From an uncultured Roseburia sp. (GTDB lineage Bacteria > Bacillota > Clostridia > Lachnospirales > Lachnospiraceae): a DNA stretch of 32,179 nucleotides. The notes under the pieces were generated by a model. It was not told the DNA's origin and did no database searches. It was given only the letters and a program-made list of their open reading frames with translations. The first letter of the stretch is position 1. Each line of letters begins with the position of its first letter. The DNA is taken from assembly GCA_947652855.1 (NCBI GenBank), contig CANTEO010000028.1:1-32179 (forward strand), in the 5' to 3' direction. A program made the translations under genes and the position numbers. Shown piece after piece: positions 1-8,006 of this stretch.

Positions 1-141
1 TCCAGAAAATATATTTGAATACATACATCATTATTTTACAGCGCATCTTGAAATTTGTCAAATCTTTCTATAATTACACGACTTTATAATATTATTATTG
101 TGACTTTACACAAGCCACAACACAAATGTTCCAATTGAATG

Positions 142-170
142 TTTACGCAATCCCATTCTTCCTATATAAT
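142..170 (+). promoter_or_regulatory. Probable SigA-type promoter of the LRR surface protein gene
   Basis: TTTACG at 142-147 and a perfect TATAAT at 165-170 are separated by 17 bases. The -10 ends 37 bases before the preferred start codon at 208, leaving a short leader that carries the ribosome binding site AAAGGATGG. The sequence before it (1-141) is AT-rich and I see no gene in it. Confidence 0.6.
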
Positions 171-207
171 AGAAAGAAAAGACAATTATAGAAAGGATGG
201 CATATTT

Positions 208-3200
208 ATGAAAAAGTTACGGAAATTCAAACCCTTCGCCTGCCTCATGCTCACGGCGGCGCTGCTGTTTGGCCTGATTCCCGCCCCGTTTCTGAACGCA
301 CAAGAGGCGCGCGCGGAAATCGCCCTGCCCTCCGGCCCCACAGAAGGCGCCTTCGGGGACAGCCTCACCTGGACGCTCACGCCGGATACGGAAGCGGAAT
401 GGGATTTGGAGCAAGGGGAGCCTTATCGGCTGACCTTAAGCGGCAGCGGGGAGATGCCAAATCTGGAGGCCTTATCTGCGCCGCCCTGGAGCGGCCACAG
501 GGACTACATCACCTCCCTCGTCCTCTCTGAGGGGATCACAAGCATTGGGGACAACGTCTTCTGCAACAGCAGCAGCTTAACAAGCGTCCAGCTCCCTTCC
601 ACGTTAACCGTCATCGGGAACCGTGCGTTCACAAGCTGCCTCTCCTTAGCCCGCGTCAGCCTTCCGGACAGCGTCACGAAAATAGGCGAGCGGGCGTTCG
701 AATCCTGCAAAAGCCTAACTTCTGTGCAGTGCGGGAGCGGGCTTCTTGAGATTGCGAACTGCGCATTCCAAAGCACGGCCCTTTCGGACATTCAGCTCCA
801 AGAGGGGCTAAAGCGCATTGGAAAATGGGCATTTTGTTCCTGCCCGCTTACAGGCATTGACCTCCCGGACAGCGTCGCCTCCATTGACGAATATGCGTTC
901 TATTCCTCAAATCTGACGGCGTTTCAAGTGCCAAAGAGCGCCACTTCCATCGGTACGCAGTTTCTTGGACAATGCAACCAACTGGCTCAAATTACAGTCG
1001 CGGAGGGCAACGCCAGCTTTCAGGCCATTGACGGGGCCCTATATGAAATGACAGACCATGCGCCTTACCGTGTGATCTGCTTTCCCGCGGCTTTGAGAAA
1101 AGACAGCCTCACCATCGCAGACGGGACGCAGGTCATTGACGAGGGCGCATTTCGGAATGCGCAAATCCCGTCCATTCTGTTTCCGGAAACGTTACGGCAA
1201 ATCATAGGCTCTGCATTTTACAGCTGCCAAATCACCAGCCTCACTTTGCCGGACAGCCTGGAATTCATCGGATCAGAGGCGTTTGCATTTTGCGGTCAGA
1301 TGACCTCCGCTTATATCGGAAAAAACGTAAACTGCATCGAATCGGCCGCATTCCGAGGCTGCGGGAAGCTTGCGGAGCTGACTGTTTCAGAAGAGAACGC
1401 CTGGCTTGAGGCGGAAAATGGCGTGCTTTACAGCAAGGGAAAGACAGAGCTTCTGCTCTACCTGATCCCAAATCCAAGCACGGAATTTCATGTCCCTGAC
1501 ACCGTGACGAAAATTTACGGTTTCGCATTCAGCGAAATAAACTCCCTGCAGGAGCTGTATCTGCCCAGGGGCCTAAGTCAGCTGGAGACGTACGGCATTC
1601 ATTATAACCGCAAGCTAAAATCCATCTACTTTGCAGGCGACGCCCCTAGCATATCTAGCAAAAACTGCATTATGGGCAATGCGGCGAACCTCCTGCTCTA
1701 CCGCGTGAAGGATTCCACCGGATGGGACGGCTGGACGGCCTTTACATTTGCGGAATGGGATCCAAACGAGGCGCTGACAGAGGAAGGGACAGTCGGGAAT
1801 TTCTCCTGGAAGTATGAGGGCTTTAATGGAAGGCTGACCTTGAGCGGAAACGGCCCCATGCCGGAATTTGCCGAGACGGCCGAATCCATGGCAGATTCCA
1901 TTCCCTGGCATCCATACCTAAGCGGCATACAGACGGTGGAGGCAAATGGCGTCACCTCCGTCAGCAGCTATGCGTTCTGCCAGGCCGGCCGCTTACTGCG
2001 CCTGGACACAGCCGGCGCCCTGGACGCTGTCGGGAATTTCTCCTTCCAAGGCTGCGGCGCATTAAAATACATCAACATCGCGCCTGTAATCTCCATCGGG
2101 GAGGACGCGTTTGCGGGAGACGCCTCCCTGCAGGACACCCTGCTGCTGGAGCATGCCGCCTCCATTGGCGCAAGGGCCTTTCAGGGCTGCTCCTCCCTTT
2201 CTTACGTGACGCTTGGCGGGAGGCTTCCTTCCCTGGAGGAGGAGGTGTTTGCGGGCTGCTCCGCGTTAAGCGGCCTCATGCTGCCGGAAAGCGTCGCCGC
2301 CATTGGGCCGGGCGCATTGAAGGGCTGCTCCTCCTTACGCTCCATCAACATCCCGGCTGCCGTGGAACGCATCGGGAAAGAGGCCTTCGCGGACATGACG
2401 GCCCTGGAAAAAGCCTACTTTTACGGCGCGTATCCAATCGCCATTGACGAGTTAAGCTTCTTGGGCCACAGCCCGTCCCTGACGCTATATTTCCGCACCG
2501 CGCAGCCGGGATGGGACGGCTTGGGCGGCTCGCTTTTCGGCCTGCCTGTCATAGGGCTTGACCGTTTCTACACCGAGCGCAGGGATCATTATTCCTTCCG
2601 CAACAGCGCGGCCTCCTTTGGCTACGGCAATGATTACCGGATGCCAAGGCAGCGCTATGTGGATGTTTTGGACAGCATCCCGTCCGGGACGTACTACTAC
2701 GCCATCAACAAGTCCTGGGGCGGCTCCTGCTACGGCATGGCAAGCTCCACGCTGGCCTTTTATGAAAACAGCCTCTCCCTTTCAGACTATGTCCTTAAGG
2801 CTGAAAACGTCTTTGGCATGACGGCGCCGCAGGCGCCGGGCAGCCGCTTAACGAAGCTGATTGAGGGATATCAGGTTTCCCAATACCAGCCCCACATCTC
2901 CTCCTGCGGAGGGGCATTGCAAAAAAACATGGAGAATTATAAGGGCCTGATTCAAAAGATTGAGGAATTTGAGCGTTCCGGCGGCCTTGCCACAGACCCA
3001 AATGCATCTCCTATCGTCATTGCGGCATACGCCTGCTTTGGCGCGCACGCGCTTGTGCCTGTCTCCATCCGGCAGGCGGAAACGGGGGAATTTGAGATAC
3101 AAGTATACGACTGCAACAAGCCCTCGGGCTTACAGACGCTGACGGTCAATAAGGCATTAAACGGCTTCTCCTATGGCGCCTACAGCAAGGCCCTCTCTTT

Positions 3201-5148
3201 CGTGGACTACACGGACATCGCCCGGGGGATGGACGGCATTACGCTTCACTCCAACGAGCCGAACGCGTCGCTGTACCTCTCTGTGGACAGGGAGGGCGTA
3301 AGCGTAATAAATCCAGACGGAAAAGGCCTGGATGAGATCGAGGGCGCATATGAGCAGAAGCCGTTTCAAGCCGCGGAAGAAGACGTGTTTGGCGGCATCC
3401 GCAGCTTTGTCCTGCCAAAAGGCGAGTATACCGTCACGGCGGCAGACCCCCAAAAGGAAGAGGCCGGGCAAAGCGGCGAAGCCGAAGGAGACATGACCTT
3501 CTATCTGGCGACAGAGGATATCTTCGCAGAAATCACAACGCCGGATGAAGACGCCATGCTTCACATTGACACACTGGAAAGCCAGGCCGGGGAGCTTATG
3601 ATCGCGCTTACTCCAGGCGAAAGCGAACAGCCGGACGAGGCAGCCGAAATCACGCTCGTCAGCAAAGACGGCACGGAACGCGACATTGAAGTGGGCGGGC
3701 GCGAGGCCACGCTGCAGATCAACACGAACGAGGAAAGCATCGTCATCACCGCGCCAAACGGCTCCGAGATCTTAATCGACGGCGCCAAGGCAGAACAGGC
3801 AGCAGAGGGCGTCCACGTTTCCTTCAAAAGCGAGCCGAATGAAAACCCGCTGAAGCTGGACGGATTGCAGGCATCCGTTTCCTGCGACGCCGAAAACAGG
3901 CTGAATGGGACAGTGACCGCTGATTTGATCTGCGGCTCCAAAGAGCCGCTTGCAGGAATCTTAAAAGCGGAATATTTCGACCAGGACGGCAGGCTTGTCG
4001 CATCCTGCTCCAAAAACCAGAGCTTTCAGGCGGGCCTGAATTTTGCGGCCCTCTCCATAGAAGGCTTAAGCGCCGCCTTTTCACAAACGGAAGGGGACGT
4101 GGCTTTGACCTGTAAGCTGACGGCCTCCAATGCGTCAGGCAGCTTTACCGCTTCCAAAACGGTAACGGGAATGGCAGTCTCCCTGACAAAGCAGGAAGAG
4201 CCGGAACAGCCCGGACAGCCAGAAAAGCCTGTCACGCCAGATCAGCCAGGCAAACCGGATCATCCGGAGAACCCCGACGATACGGAACAGCCGGACGATA
4301 AGCCGATTACGCCAGCGAATCCCGACGACACGGAACAGCCGGACGATAAGCCGGATCAGCCGGAGAACCCTGACGAGCCGGAAAAGCCCGATCAACCGGA
4401 ATTGCCTGACAAGCCGATTACGCCAGCCACGCCGGATGAGCCGGAAAGGCCCGTCACGCCATCCACGCCGGATGAGCCGGATAAGCCCGTCACGCCATCT
4501 ACGCCGGCTAAGCCGGATAAGCCCGTCACGCCATCTACGCCGGATGAGCCGGATAAGCCTGTCACGCCGCCTACGCCGGATCAGCCGGATAAACCAGACA
4601 AACCAAACGACAAGCCGGAAATCCCCTCGATTGACCCGCCTGACCCGGAAAAAGACCCGAACGCCGTTCAGAGCATCAAGCTAAGCCCGTCTAAGGTCAC
4701 AATCGGCGTTGGAGAGTCCTTCCAAATCAAGGCGGAAATCTTCCCGGCGACGGCGAAGAGCCAGGCTTTGACCTATGTTCCAAGCAACAGCCGGATTCGA
4801 GTGAACGCAAGCGGGAAAGTGACCGGCGTGACGGCAGGAGACGCCTGGGTGATTGTAAAATCAGCCAATCAGGTGAAAAAAGCCATGCGGATTGAGGTCA
4901 AAAAGGCCCCGAAGAAAATCACGCTGAACGCGAAAAAGAAAAAGCTGAAAAAAGGGAAATCCTTCCAGCTTAAAGTAAAGCTGCCTCGCGGCACGGCAAG
5001 CTATCGTCTGACCTTCTCATCCAACAAAAAATCGGTGGCGAAGGTGTCTCCTACCGGGAAAATTAAAGCGAAGAAAAAAGGGAAGGCAGTGATTACAGCC
5101 AAGACCTACAATGGAAAGAAAGCGAAAATAACCATAACTGTTAAGTAA
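208..5148 (+). CDS. Secreted BspA-type leucine-rich-repeat protein with papain-like insert, Pro-rich stalk and Big_2 domains
   Basis: A large (1646 residues) exported surface protein. I start it at 208 rather than at the in-frame ATG at 139, because 208 follows AAAGGATGG and begins a clear signal peptide (MKKLRKFKPF, a hydrophobic core, then a likely cut near AQEARA). Residues about 50-540 and 545-790 hold two blocks of BspA-like LRRs (repeats such as ITSIGDNVFCNSSSLTSVQL), each opened by a module of the kind LTLSGSGEMP. Residues about 805-1000 contain a Cys-His-Asp/Asn order (Cys841 in GGSCYGMA, His947 in GAHALVPV, Asp968/Asn970 in VYDCNKP) like a papain-fold peptidase. Residues 1330-1484 are a PDEPDKPVTPSTP-type stalk, and 1487-1646 are two Big_2-like domains, the last very Lys-rich. 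No LPXTG motif is visible, so the basic C-terminus may hold it to wall polymers. LRR and Big_2 calls are firm; peptidase activity is inferred. Confidence 0.9.
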   Translation: MKKLRKFKPFACLMLTAALLFGLIPAPFLNAQEARAEIALPSGPTEGAFGDSLTWTLTPDTEAEWDLEQGEPYRLTLSGSGEMPNLEALSAPPWSGHRDYITSLVLSEGITSIGDNVFCNSSSLTSVQLPSTLTVIGNRAFTSCLSLARVSLPDSVTKIGERAFESCKSLTSVQCGSGLLEIANCAFQSTALSDIQLQEGLKRIGKWAFCSCPLTGIDLPDSVASIDEYAFYSSNLTAFQVPKSATSIGTQFLGQCNQLAQITVAEGNASFQAIDGALYEMTDHAPYRVICFPAALRKDSLTIADGTQVIDEGAFRNAQIPSILFPETLRQIIGSAFYSCQITSLTLPDSLEFIGSEAFAFCGQMTSAYIGKNVNCIESAAFRGCGKLAELTVSEENAWLEAENGVLYSKGKTELLLYLIPNPSTEFHVPDTVTKIYGFAFSEINSLQELYLPRGLSQLETYGIHYNRKLKSIYFAGDAPSISSKNCIMGNAANLLLYRVKDSTGWDGWTAFTFAEWDPNEALTEEGTVGNFSWKYEGFNGRLTLSGNGPMPEFAETAESMADSIPWHPYLSGIQTVEANGVTSVSSYAFCQAGRLLRLDTAGALDAVGNFSFQGCGALKYINIAPVISIGEDAFAGDASLQDTLLLEHAASIGARAFQGCSSLSYVTLGGRLPSLEEEVFAGCSALSGLMLPESVAAIGPGALKGCSSLRSINIPAAVERIGKEAFADMTALEKAYFYGAYPIAIDELSFLGHSPSLTLYFRTAQPGWDGLGGSLFGLPVIGLDRFYTERRDHYSFRNSAASFGYGNDYRMPRQRYVDVLDSIPSGTYYYAINKSWGGSCYGMASSTLAFYENSLSLSDYVLKAENVFGMTAPQAPGSRLTKLIEGYQVSQYQPHISSCGGALQKNMENYKGLIQKIEEFERSGGLATDPNASPIVIAAYACFGAHALVPVSIRQAETGEFEIQVYDCNKPSGLQTLTVNKALNGFSYGAYSKALSFVDYTDIARGMDGITLHSNEPNASLYLSVDREGVSVINPDGKGLDEIEGAYEQKPFQAAEEDVFGGIRSFVLPKGEYTVTAADPQKEEAGQSGEAEGDMTFYLATEDIFAEITTPDEDAMLHIDTLESQAGELMIALTPGESEQPDEAAEITLVSKDGTERDIEVGGREATLQINTNEESIVITAPNGSEILIDGAKAEQAAEGVHVSFKSEPNENPLKLDGLQASVSCDAENRLNGTVTADLICGSKEPLAGILKAEYFDQDGRLVASCSKNQSFQAGLNFAALSIEGLSAAFSQTEGDVALTCKLTASNASGSFTASKTVTGMAVSLTKQEEPEQPGQPEKPVTPDQPGKPDHPENPDDTEQPDDKPITPANPDDTEQPDDKPDQPENPDEPEKPDQPELPDKPITPATPDEPERPVTPSTPDEPDKPVTPSTPAKPDKPVTPSTPDEPDKPVTPPTPDQPDKPDKPNDKPEIPSIDPPDPEKDPNAVQSIKLSPSKVTIGVGESFQIKAEIFPATAKSQALTYVPSNSRIRVNASGKVTGVTAGDAWVIVKSANQVKKAMRIEVKKAPKKITLNAKKKKLKKGKSFQLKVKLPRGTASYRLTFSSNKKSVAKVSPTGKIKAKKKGKAVITAKTYNGKKAKITITVK
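4204..4640 (+). repeat. Degenerate tandem repeat coding the Pro-rich stalk
   Basis: Reiterated units of roughly 30-45 bases encode PDEPDKPVTPSTP-like blocks, with near-identical copies around 4430-4580. The repeat is in frame inside the LRR protein, so copy-number change would alter stalk length without breaking the gene. Confidence 0.75.
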
Positions 5149-5153
5149 AAAAA

Positions 5154-5203
5154 ATGAGGGCGCTGCAAAATCATCAAATTAGATGGGTTTGCGACGCCCT
5201 CAT
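5154..5203. terminator. Bidirectional terminator between convergent genes
   Basis: ATGAGGGCG (from 5154) pairs with CGCCCTCAT (ending 5203), with an inner GCAAA/TTTGC helix. Read on the minus strand the stem is followed at once by a run of eight Ts, so it fits best as the end of the leftward operon (12834 to 5330). It lies 5 bases after the LRR gene stop and may serve that gene too, though the plus-strand T-run is displaced. Confidence 0.7.
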
Positions 5204-5205
5204 AT

Positions 5206-5329
5206 GTTGCTATTATTTTTCCATACTCTTCCATTGCTTTGCTCAAATTCAACACGTTCCGAAACCGCTCATTGATGAAGAATAGCACTTCCCAACTGTT
5301 TCTTTTAACTGTTCAAACAACGGAACCGA
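5206..5329 (-). other. Non-coding tail after the nucleotidyltransferase gene; possible gene remnant
   Basis: Downstream of the MNT gene the minus strand has no intact gene. Broken reading frames give short peptides such as FINERFRNVLNLSKAMEEYG, which faintly recall the start of HI0074-type partner proteins of MNT enzymes. Frames shift and stops occur, so if this was a partner gene it is dead. The resemblance is weak and may be chance. Confidence 0.15.
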
Positions 5330-5611
5330 TTAATAGATTTGCCTTCCATACTTTCTTATGTCCTCCAACAAAAACTCATTTCGAATGCTGTCATAATCAA
5401 AAAGGTCAATTTTCCGAAGCGTATTGATTTCCAGGATATCGTTTTCTAACCTGGAGAAATCCTTACATCCATATACGACAAAATCAATGTCGCTCGTTGG
5501 CGCTGCCGTTCCCGTTGCAAAAGAGCCAAATAAGTCCAGCCTCCTGACGCCATGTTCTTTACAGATTTCAGAAACAGCCGCGATCAATTCTGGAATTGGC
5601 ATAACATTCAT
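5330..5611 (-). CDS. MNT-domain nucleotidyltransferase (MntA-like), orphan
   Basis: A 93-residue minimal nucleotidyltransferase. The core signature is clear: Gly29-Ser30 in LFGSFATGT, then Ser40-Asp41-Ile-Asp43 (TSDIDFVV), with a third carboxylate at Asp69 (KIDLFDYD). Such proteins usually pair with a HEPN or HI0074-type helical partner; in HepT/MntA toxin-antitoxin pairs the MNT protein AMPylates and silences the HEPN RNase. No such partner is next to it here: upstream is a C_GCAxxG_C_C gene 28 bases away, and downstream only a short non-coding tail and a terminator. The family call is firm. Its role without a partner is unknown; it could be a solitary antitoxin relic or act on something encoded elsewhere. 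The ribosome binding site is a weak GGGGAAG. Confidence 0.85.
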   Translation of the reverse strand: MNVMPIPELIAAVSEICKEHGVRRLDLFGSFATGTAAPTSDIDFVVYGCKDFSRLENDILEINTLRKIDLFDYDSIRNEFLLEDIRKYGRQIY

Positions 5612-5639
5612 CTTACTTCCCCGCCCCTCTCATTTGACG

Positions 5640-6116
5640 CTACATGTTCCGCTCTTGAAGATAGCCTTCCAGCATCCCGGCCGCTAGGCCCACGATTTTC
5701 GGGCAAGGCCTTTTTTTGTAATATTCCTCCGTCCGCTCGCTTGGCTTAGGGTCATTGTCTTTCCCCGGCAAGCCAAGCATCTCGCGGCAAATTATGCTCC
5801 CCGTCTCTTCCTTAAACCTGGCCGCCAAAAGCTGAATCCTCTCATAATGCTCTTTTTTTGCATCCATATCTTTTGGCTCTGAGTAGCCGCATATCGCGCC
5901 CGCGGCCATAAACATCCCGCTGACGGCGCCGCAGACCTCCCTAAGCCTGCCCATGCCGCCCCCAAAGGAAGACGCAAGCCGAACCGCCGCGTCAAACTCC
6001 ATCCCCATCTCCTTCGCAAACGCCCCAACGACCGCCTGAGCGCAGTTATATCCCTTTAAGAAAAGCTCTTCCGCCTCTAACGCCTTTCCCGTCTCCCGTT
6101 CTTTCCCAACCTCCAT
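5640..6116 (-). CDS. C_GCAxxG_C_C family putative redox protein
   Basis: This 158-residue protein shows the cysteine pattern that names the family: Cys25 (GYNCAQAV), Cys62 in VCGAVSG with glycine-rich FGGGMG just before, Cys76, Cys110 (SIICREML) and Cys138 (RPCP). Members are small cytoplasmic proteins thought to bind a metal centre or use paired cysteines in redox chemistry; no precise reaction is established. A strong ribosome binding site (AGGAGGGAC) precedes the ATG. It starts 12 bases after the two-TM coiled-coil gene and is probably in the same transcript, though family members are common outside such operons, so a functional link is only suggested. Length is normal and all conserved cysteines are present. 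Confidence 0.85.
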   Translation of the reverse strand: MEVGKERETGKALEAEELFLKGYNCAQAVVGAFAKEMGMEFDAAVRLASSFGGGMGRLREVCGAVSGMFMAAGAICGYSEPKDMDAKKEHYERIQLLAARFKEETGSIICREMLGLPGKDNDPKPSERTEEYYKKRPCPKIVGLAAGMLEGYLQERNM

Positions 6117-6128
6117 CGTCTGTCCCTC

Positions 6129-7304
6129 CTATCCTGCGTCTACCTGATCCATAGACGCAATAATGTCCCGAATCTGCGTTGTGTCAATTTTGTATTTTTT
6201 TAACATCCGCTCAATCTCCTGCCGGTACTCCCGAATGCACTGCGCGCTGTATTCGATGCGCGAGCGCAGCTTCTGCCTGCGCACCACCAGATTGTGCTTC
6301 ACCTCCACCATCTCTTTCTTTTCCACCAGCGCGGAGGACTGATTCACCCAAACAGACGCGTCATACAGGCGGTAACGCTTTAAAAGCCGCACCAGCTTCG
6401 TATTATAGTACTCCATGTCGTCATTCGCCTGACGGAATTTTTCACGCTCTTTCAGCTCATTTAAGTACTGCTCCCAGATATAGTTGAATTCATAGGCGTT
6501 CTTCACATGGTATTTTTCCCTGGCATAGTCCACGGCGTTCGTGACATTGACATATCGAAGCTTCACCTTATTCAAAAGCACAATCGCGCGGTTCATATTG
6601 ACCTCAGACTGCCGGATTTCCGTCTGGTTCATGGAAAATTTCAAAAAGATCGCAAAGCCGCCCGCCGCCGCGAGGAAGATCATGCCCATCCAGGCATAGG
6701 TCGTGTCCATCTGAAAAGAGAGCTGCATCGTAAGCAGGGCCGCCATGCAGGCCGCCACGAGGAACAAAAGCGCAAAGGAAAGGTTTTTCAGCGTCTTCTG
6801 CTGATGCATAAGCTCCATCTTATTGTAATGCCATTCATTCTTCTCCCCCTCCAGGTAATTCATGTCTTTCTTTACCATGCTTTGATACGCCTCGTTTTCC
6901 TTTAAGCGCACGATCGCGTCCGGGATCTCATCCTCCTCCTGCTGCATCTGGACAAACTGCACGTCAGAAATCTTTTTCTCGGAATTTTGATATTCATCCC
7001 GCATATGGTTCAAATTCTGCACGCTTTCCGCAACGCTGCGAATCTCCGTCAAATCCTCCCCGGGAAGCTCCTCCAAAAGCTGAATGTCCTTTAAGTAATC
7101 CGTCACGATCCGGTACTCCGCCTTCTCTTCATTCAGCTCCTTGCCCGCCTGGGCCATCTGCTCGCAGCGCCTTACAATGTATTCTTGTATCTTCGCATTG
7201 TCGCTTAGATCCTCAGGCTCTTCTTCAATCCGTCTGTACAGCTCCTCCTGACGCAGCCGCTCCTCTTCCTGACGCCTTTTTTTCCTTCTTTTAAAAAATC
7301 CCAT
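6129..7304 (-). CDS. Two-TM coiled-coil membrane protein of the DUF5716/DUF5717 operon
   Basis: I recognise no named family. The 391-residue protein has a strongly basic then acidic N-terminus (FFKRRKKRRQEEER), long charged helices (about 10-170) likely to form coiled coil, two close hydrophobic segments (about 175-194 and 204-222) that make a membrane hairpin, and a second helical, Lys/Arg/Glu-rich region to the end. Both long arms would lie on the same side of the membrane, probably the cytoplasm. The ATG at 7304 overlaps the TGA of the preceding gene by one base and has AAGGAG nine bases upstream; a GTG three bases earlier is an alternative. Translational coupling implies work with the TPR and Hsp70-like proteins upstream, possibly as their membrane anchor (inference). 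Confidence 0.8.
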   Translation of the reverse strand: MGFFKRRKKRRQEEERLRQEELYRRIEEEPEDLSDNAKIQEYIVRRCEQMAQAGKELNEEKAEYRIVTDYLKDIQLLEELPGEDLTEIRSVAESVQNLNHMRDEYQNSEKKISDVQFVQMQQEEDEIPDAIVRLKENEAYQSMVKKDMNYLEGEKNEWHYNKMELMHQQKTLKNLSFALLFLVAACMAALLTMQLSFQMDTTYAWMGMIFLAAAGGFAIFLKFSMNQTEIRQSEVNMNRAIVLLNKVKLRYVNVTNAVDYAREKYHVKNAYEFNYIWEQYLNELKEREKFRQANDDMEYYNTKLVRLLKRYRLYDASVWVNQSSALVEKKEMVEVKHNLVVRRQKLRSRIEYSAQCIREYRQEIERMLKKYKIDTTQIRDIIASMDQVDAG

Positions 7305-8005
7305 CACTTACAGCTCCTTACATACGCTTCTTTCCATTGTTCCAACACCTGTTCCGGCGGCTCCTCCGCTTCCGTCAGGCCCCCTCCCTCTCCTGCCCCT
7401 GGCAGGGCGCCTTTCGCCAATTGAAGCGCAAATTCCTGCTGGCTCTTTGAAAGGGGATTCCCGTTCCTCTGATACGCCTTCCCAAAGCAAGCCGCCGCCT
7501 CTTCAAAAAAGAACAGGCCCGCATATGCCGTGCCAAGGTTATGCCAGACATTCCCCGCAAACTCCCCAGACACGCCGGGAAGCTCCAAAATCTTCCGATA
7601 CTCCATAATGCAGGAGCGACGCCTCTTTTTTTGAAGCAGGCGGTCTGCGCGGATCTTCCTGCATTCCAGCTCGCTTTTCCCTTCAAATTCCATCAATGCC
7701 CGCCGCATGGATGAAACCTCTTCCTTTGTGCAGTAATTGCAGCCGGACGCTAACGCGGCGATAAAATCGGCAAGGCCATCTTTCCTGGCGGAAAGCGTCT
7801 TAAGGCGCGTCGCAAGCGCGGACATCTCAAGCTCCCCGTCCACCCACTCAATCAGTTCCTCCTCCATAAAGGAAGGCTCGACCAAGTCAATGTTCTGCTT
7901 CAAGTAATGGCACAGCTCCTCCAATGAATAGACATTTAGCGCCATCTGCTCAATATAGTACGGCACAGACGCGATTCGATGGGCGCACAGCAGCATTTTT
8001 CCCAT
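7304..8005 (-). CDS. TPR-like helical protein of the DUF5716/DUF5717 operon
   Basis: A 233-residue cytoplasmic protein of unknown function. The N-terminal half is helical and begins with a conserved-looking stretch, HRIASVPYYIEQMALNVYSLEEL. Residues about 120-200 resemble two to three tetratricopeptide repeats (MEYRKILELP, then VWHNLGTAYAGLFFFEEAAACFGKAY). TPR folds usually bind other proteins. It starts one base after the stop of the Hsp70-like gene with a strong GGGAGGG site, and its stop overlaps the next start, so the three are tightly coupled. This suggests an adaptor between the Hsp70-like protein and the membrane coiled-coil protein, which is inference. An acidic Gly-rich loop (GAGEGGGLTEAEEPPE) precedes the last helix. 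Confidence 0.8.
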   Translation of the reverse strand: MGKMLLCAHRIASVPYYIEQMALNVYSLEELCHYLKQNIDLVEPSFMEEELIEWVDGELEMSALATRLKTLSARKDGLADFIAALASGCNYCTKEEVSSMRRALMEFEGKSELECRKIRADRLLQKKRRRSCIMEYRKILELPGVSGEFAGNVWHNLGTAYAGLFFFEEAAACFGKAYQRNGNPLSKSQQEFALQLAKGALPGAGEGGGLTEAEEPPEQVLEQWKEAYVRSCK

Positions 8006-8006
8006 A

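Noticed and set aside
139..207. Upstream start for the LRR protein
   Set aside because: It would begin before the -35/-10 pair at 142-170 and lacks a ribosome binding site; the start at 208 yields a proper signal peptide.
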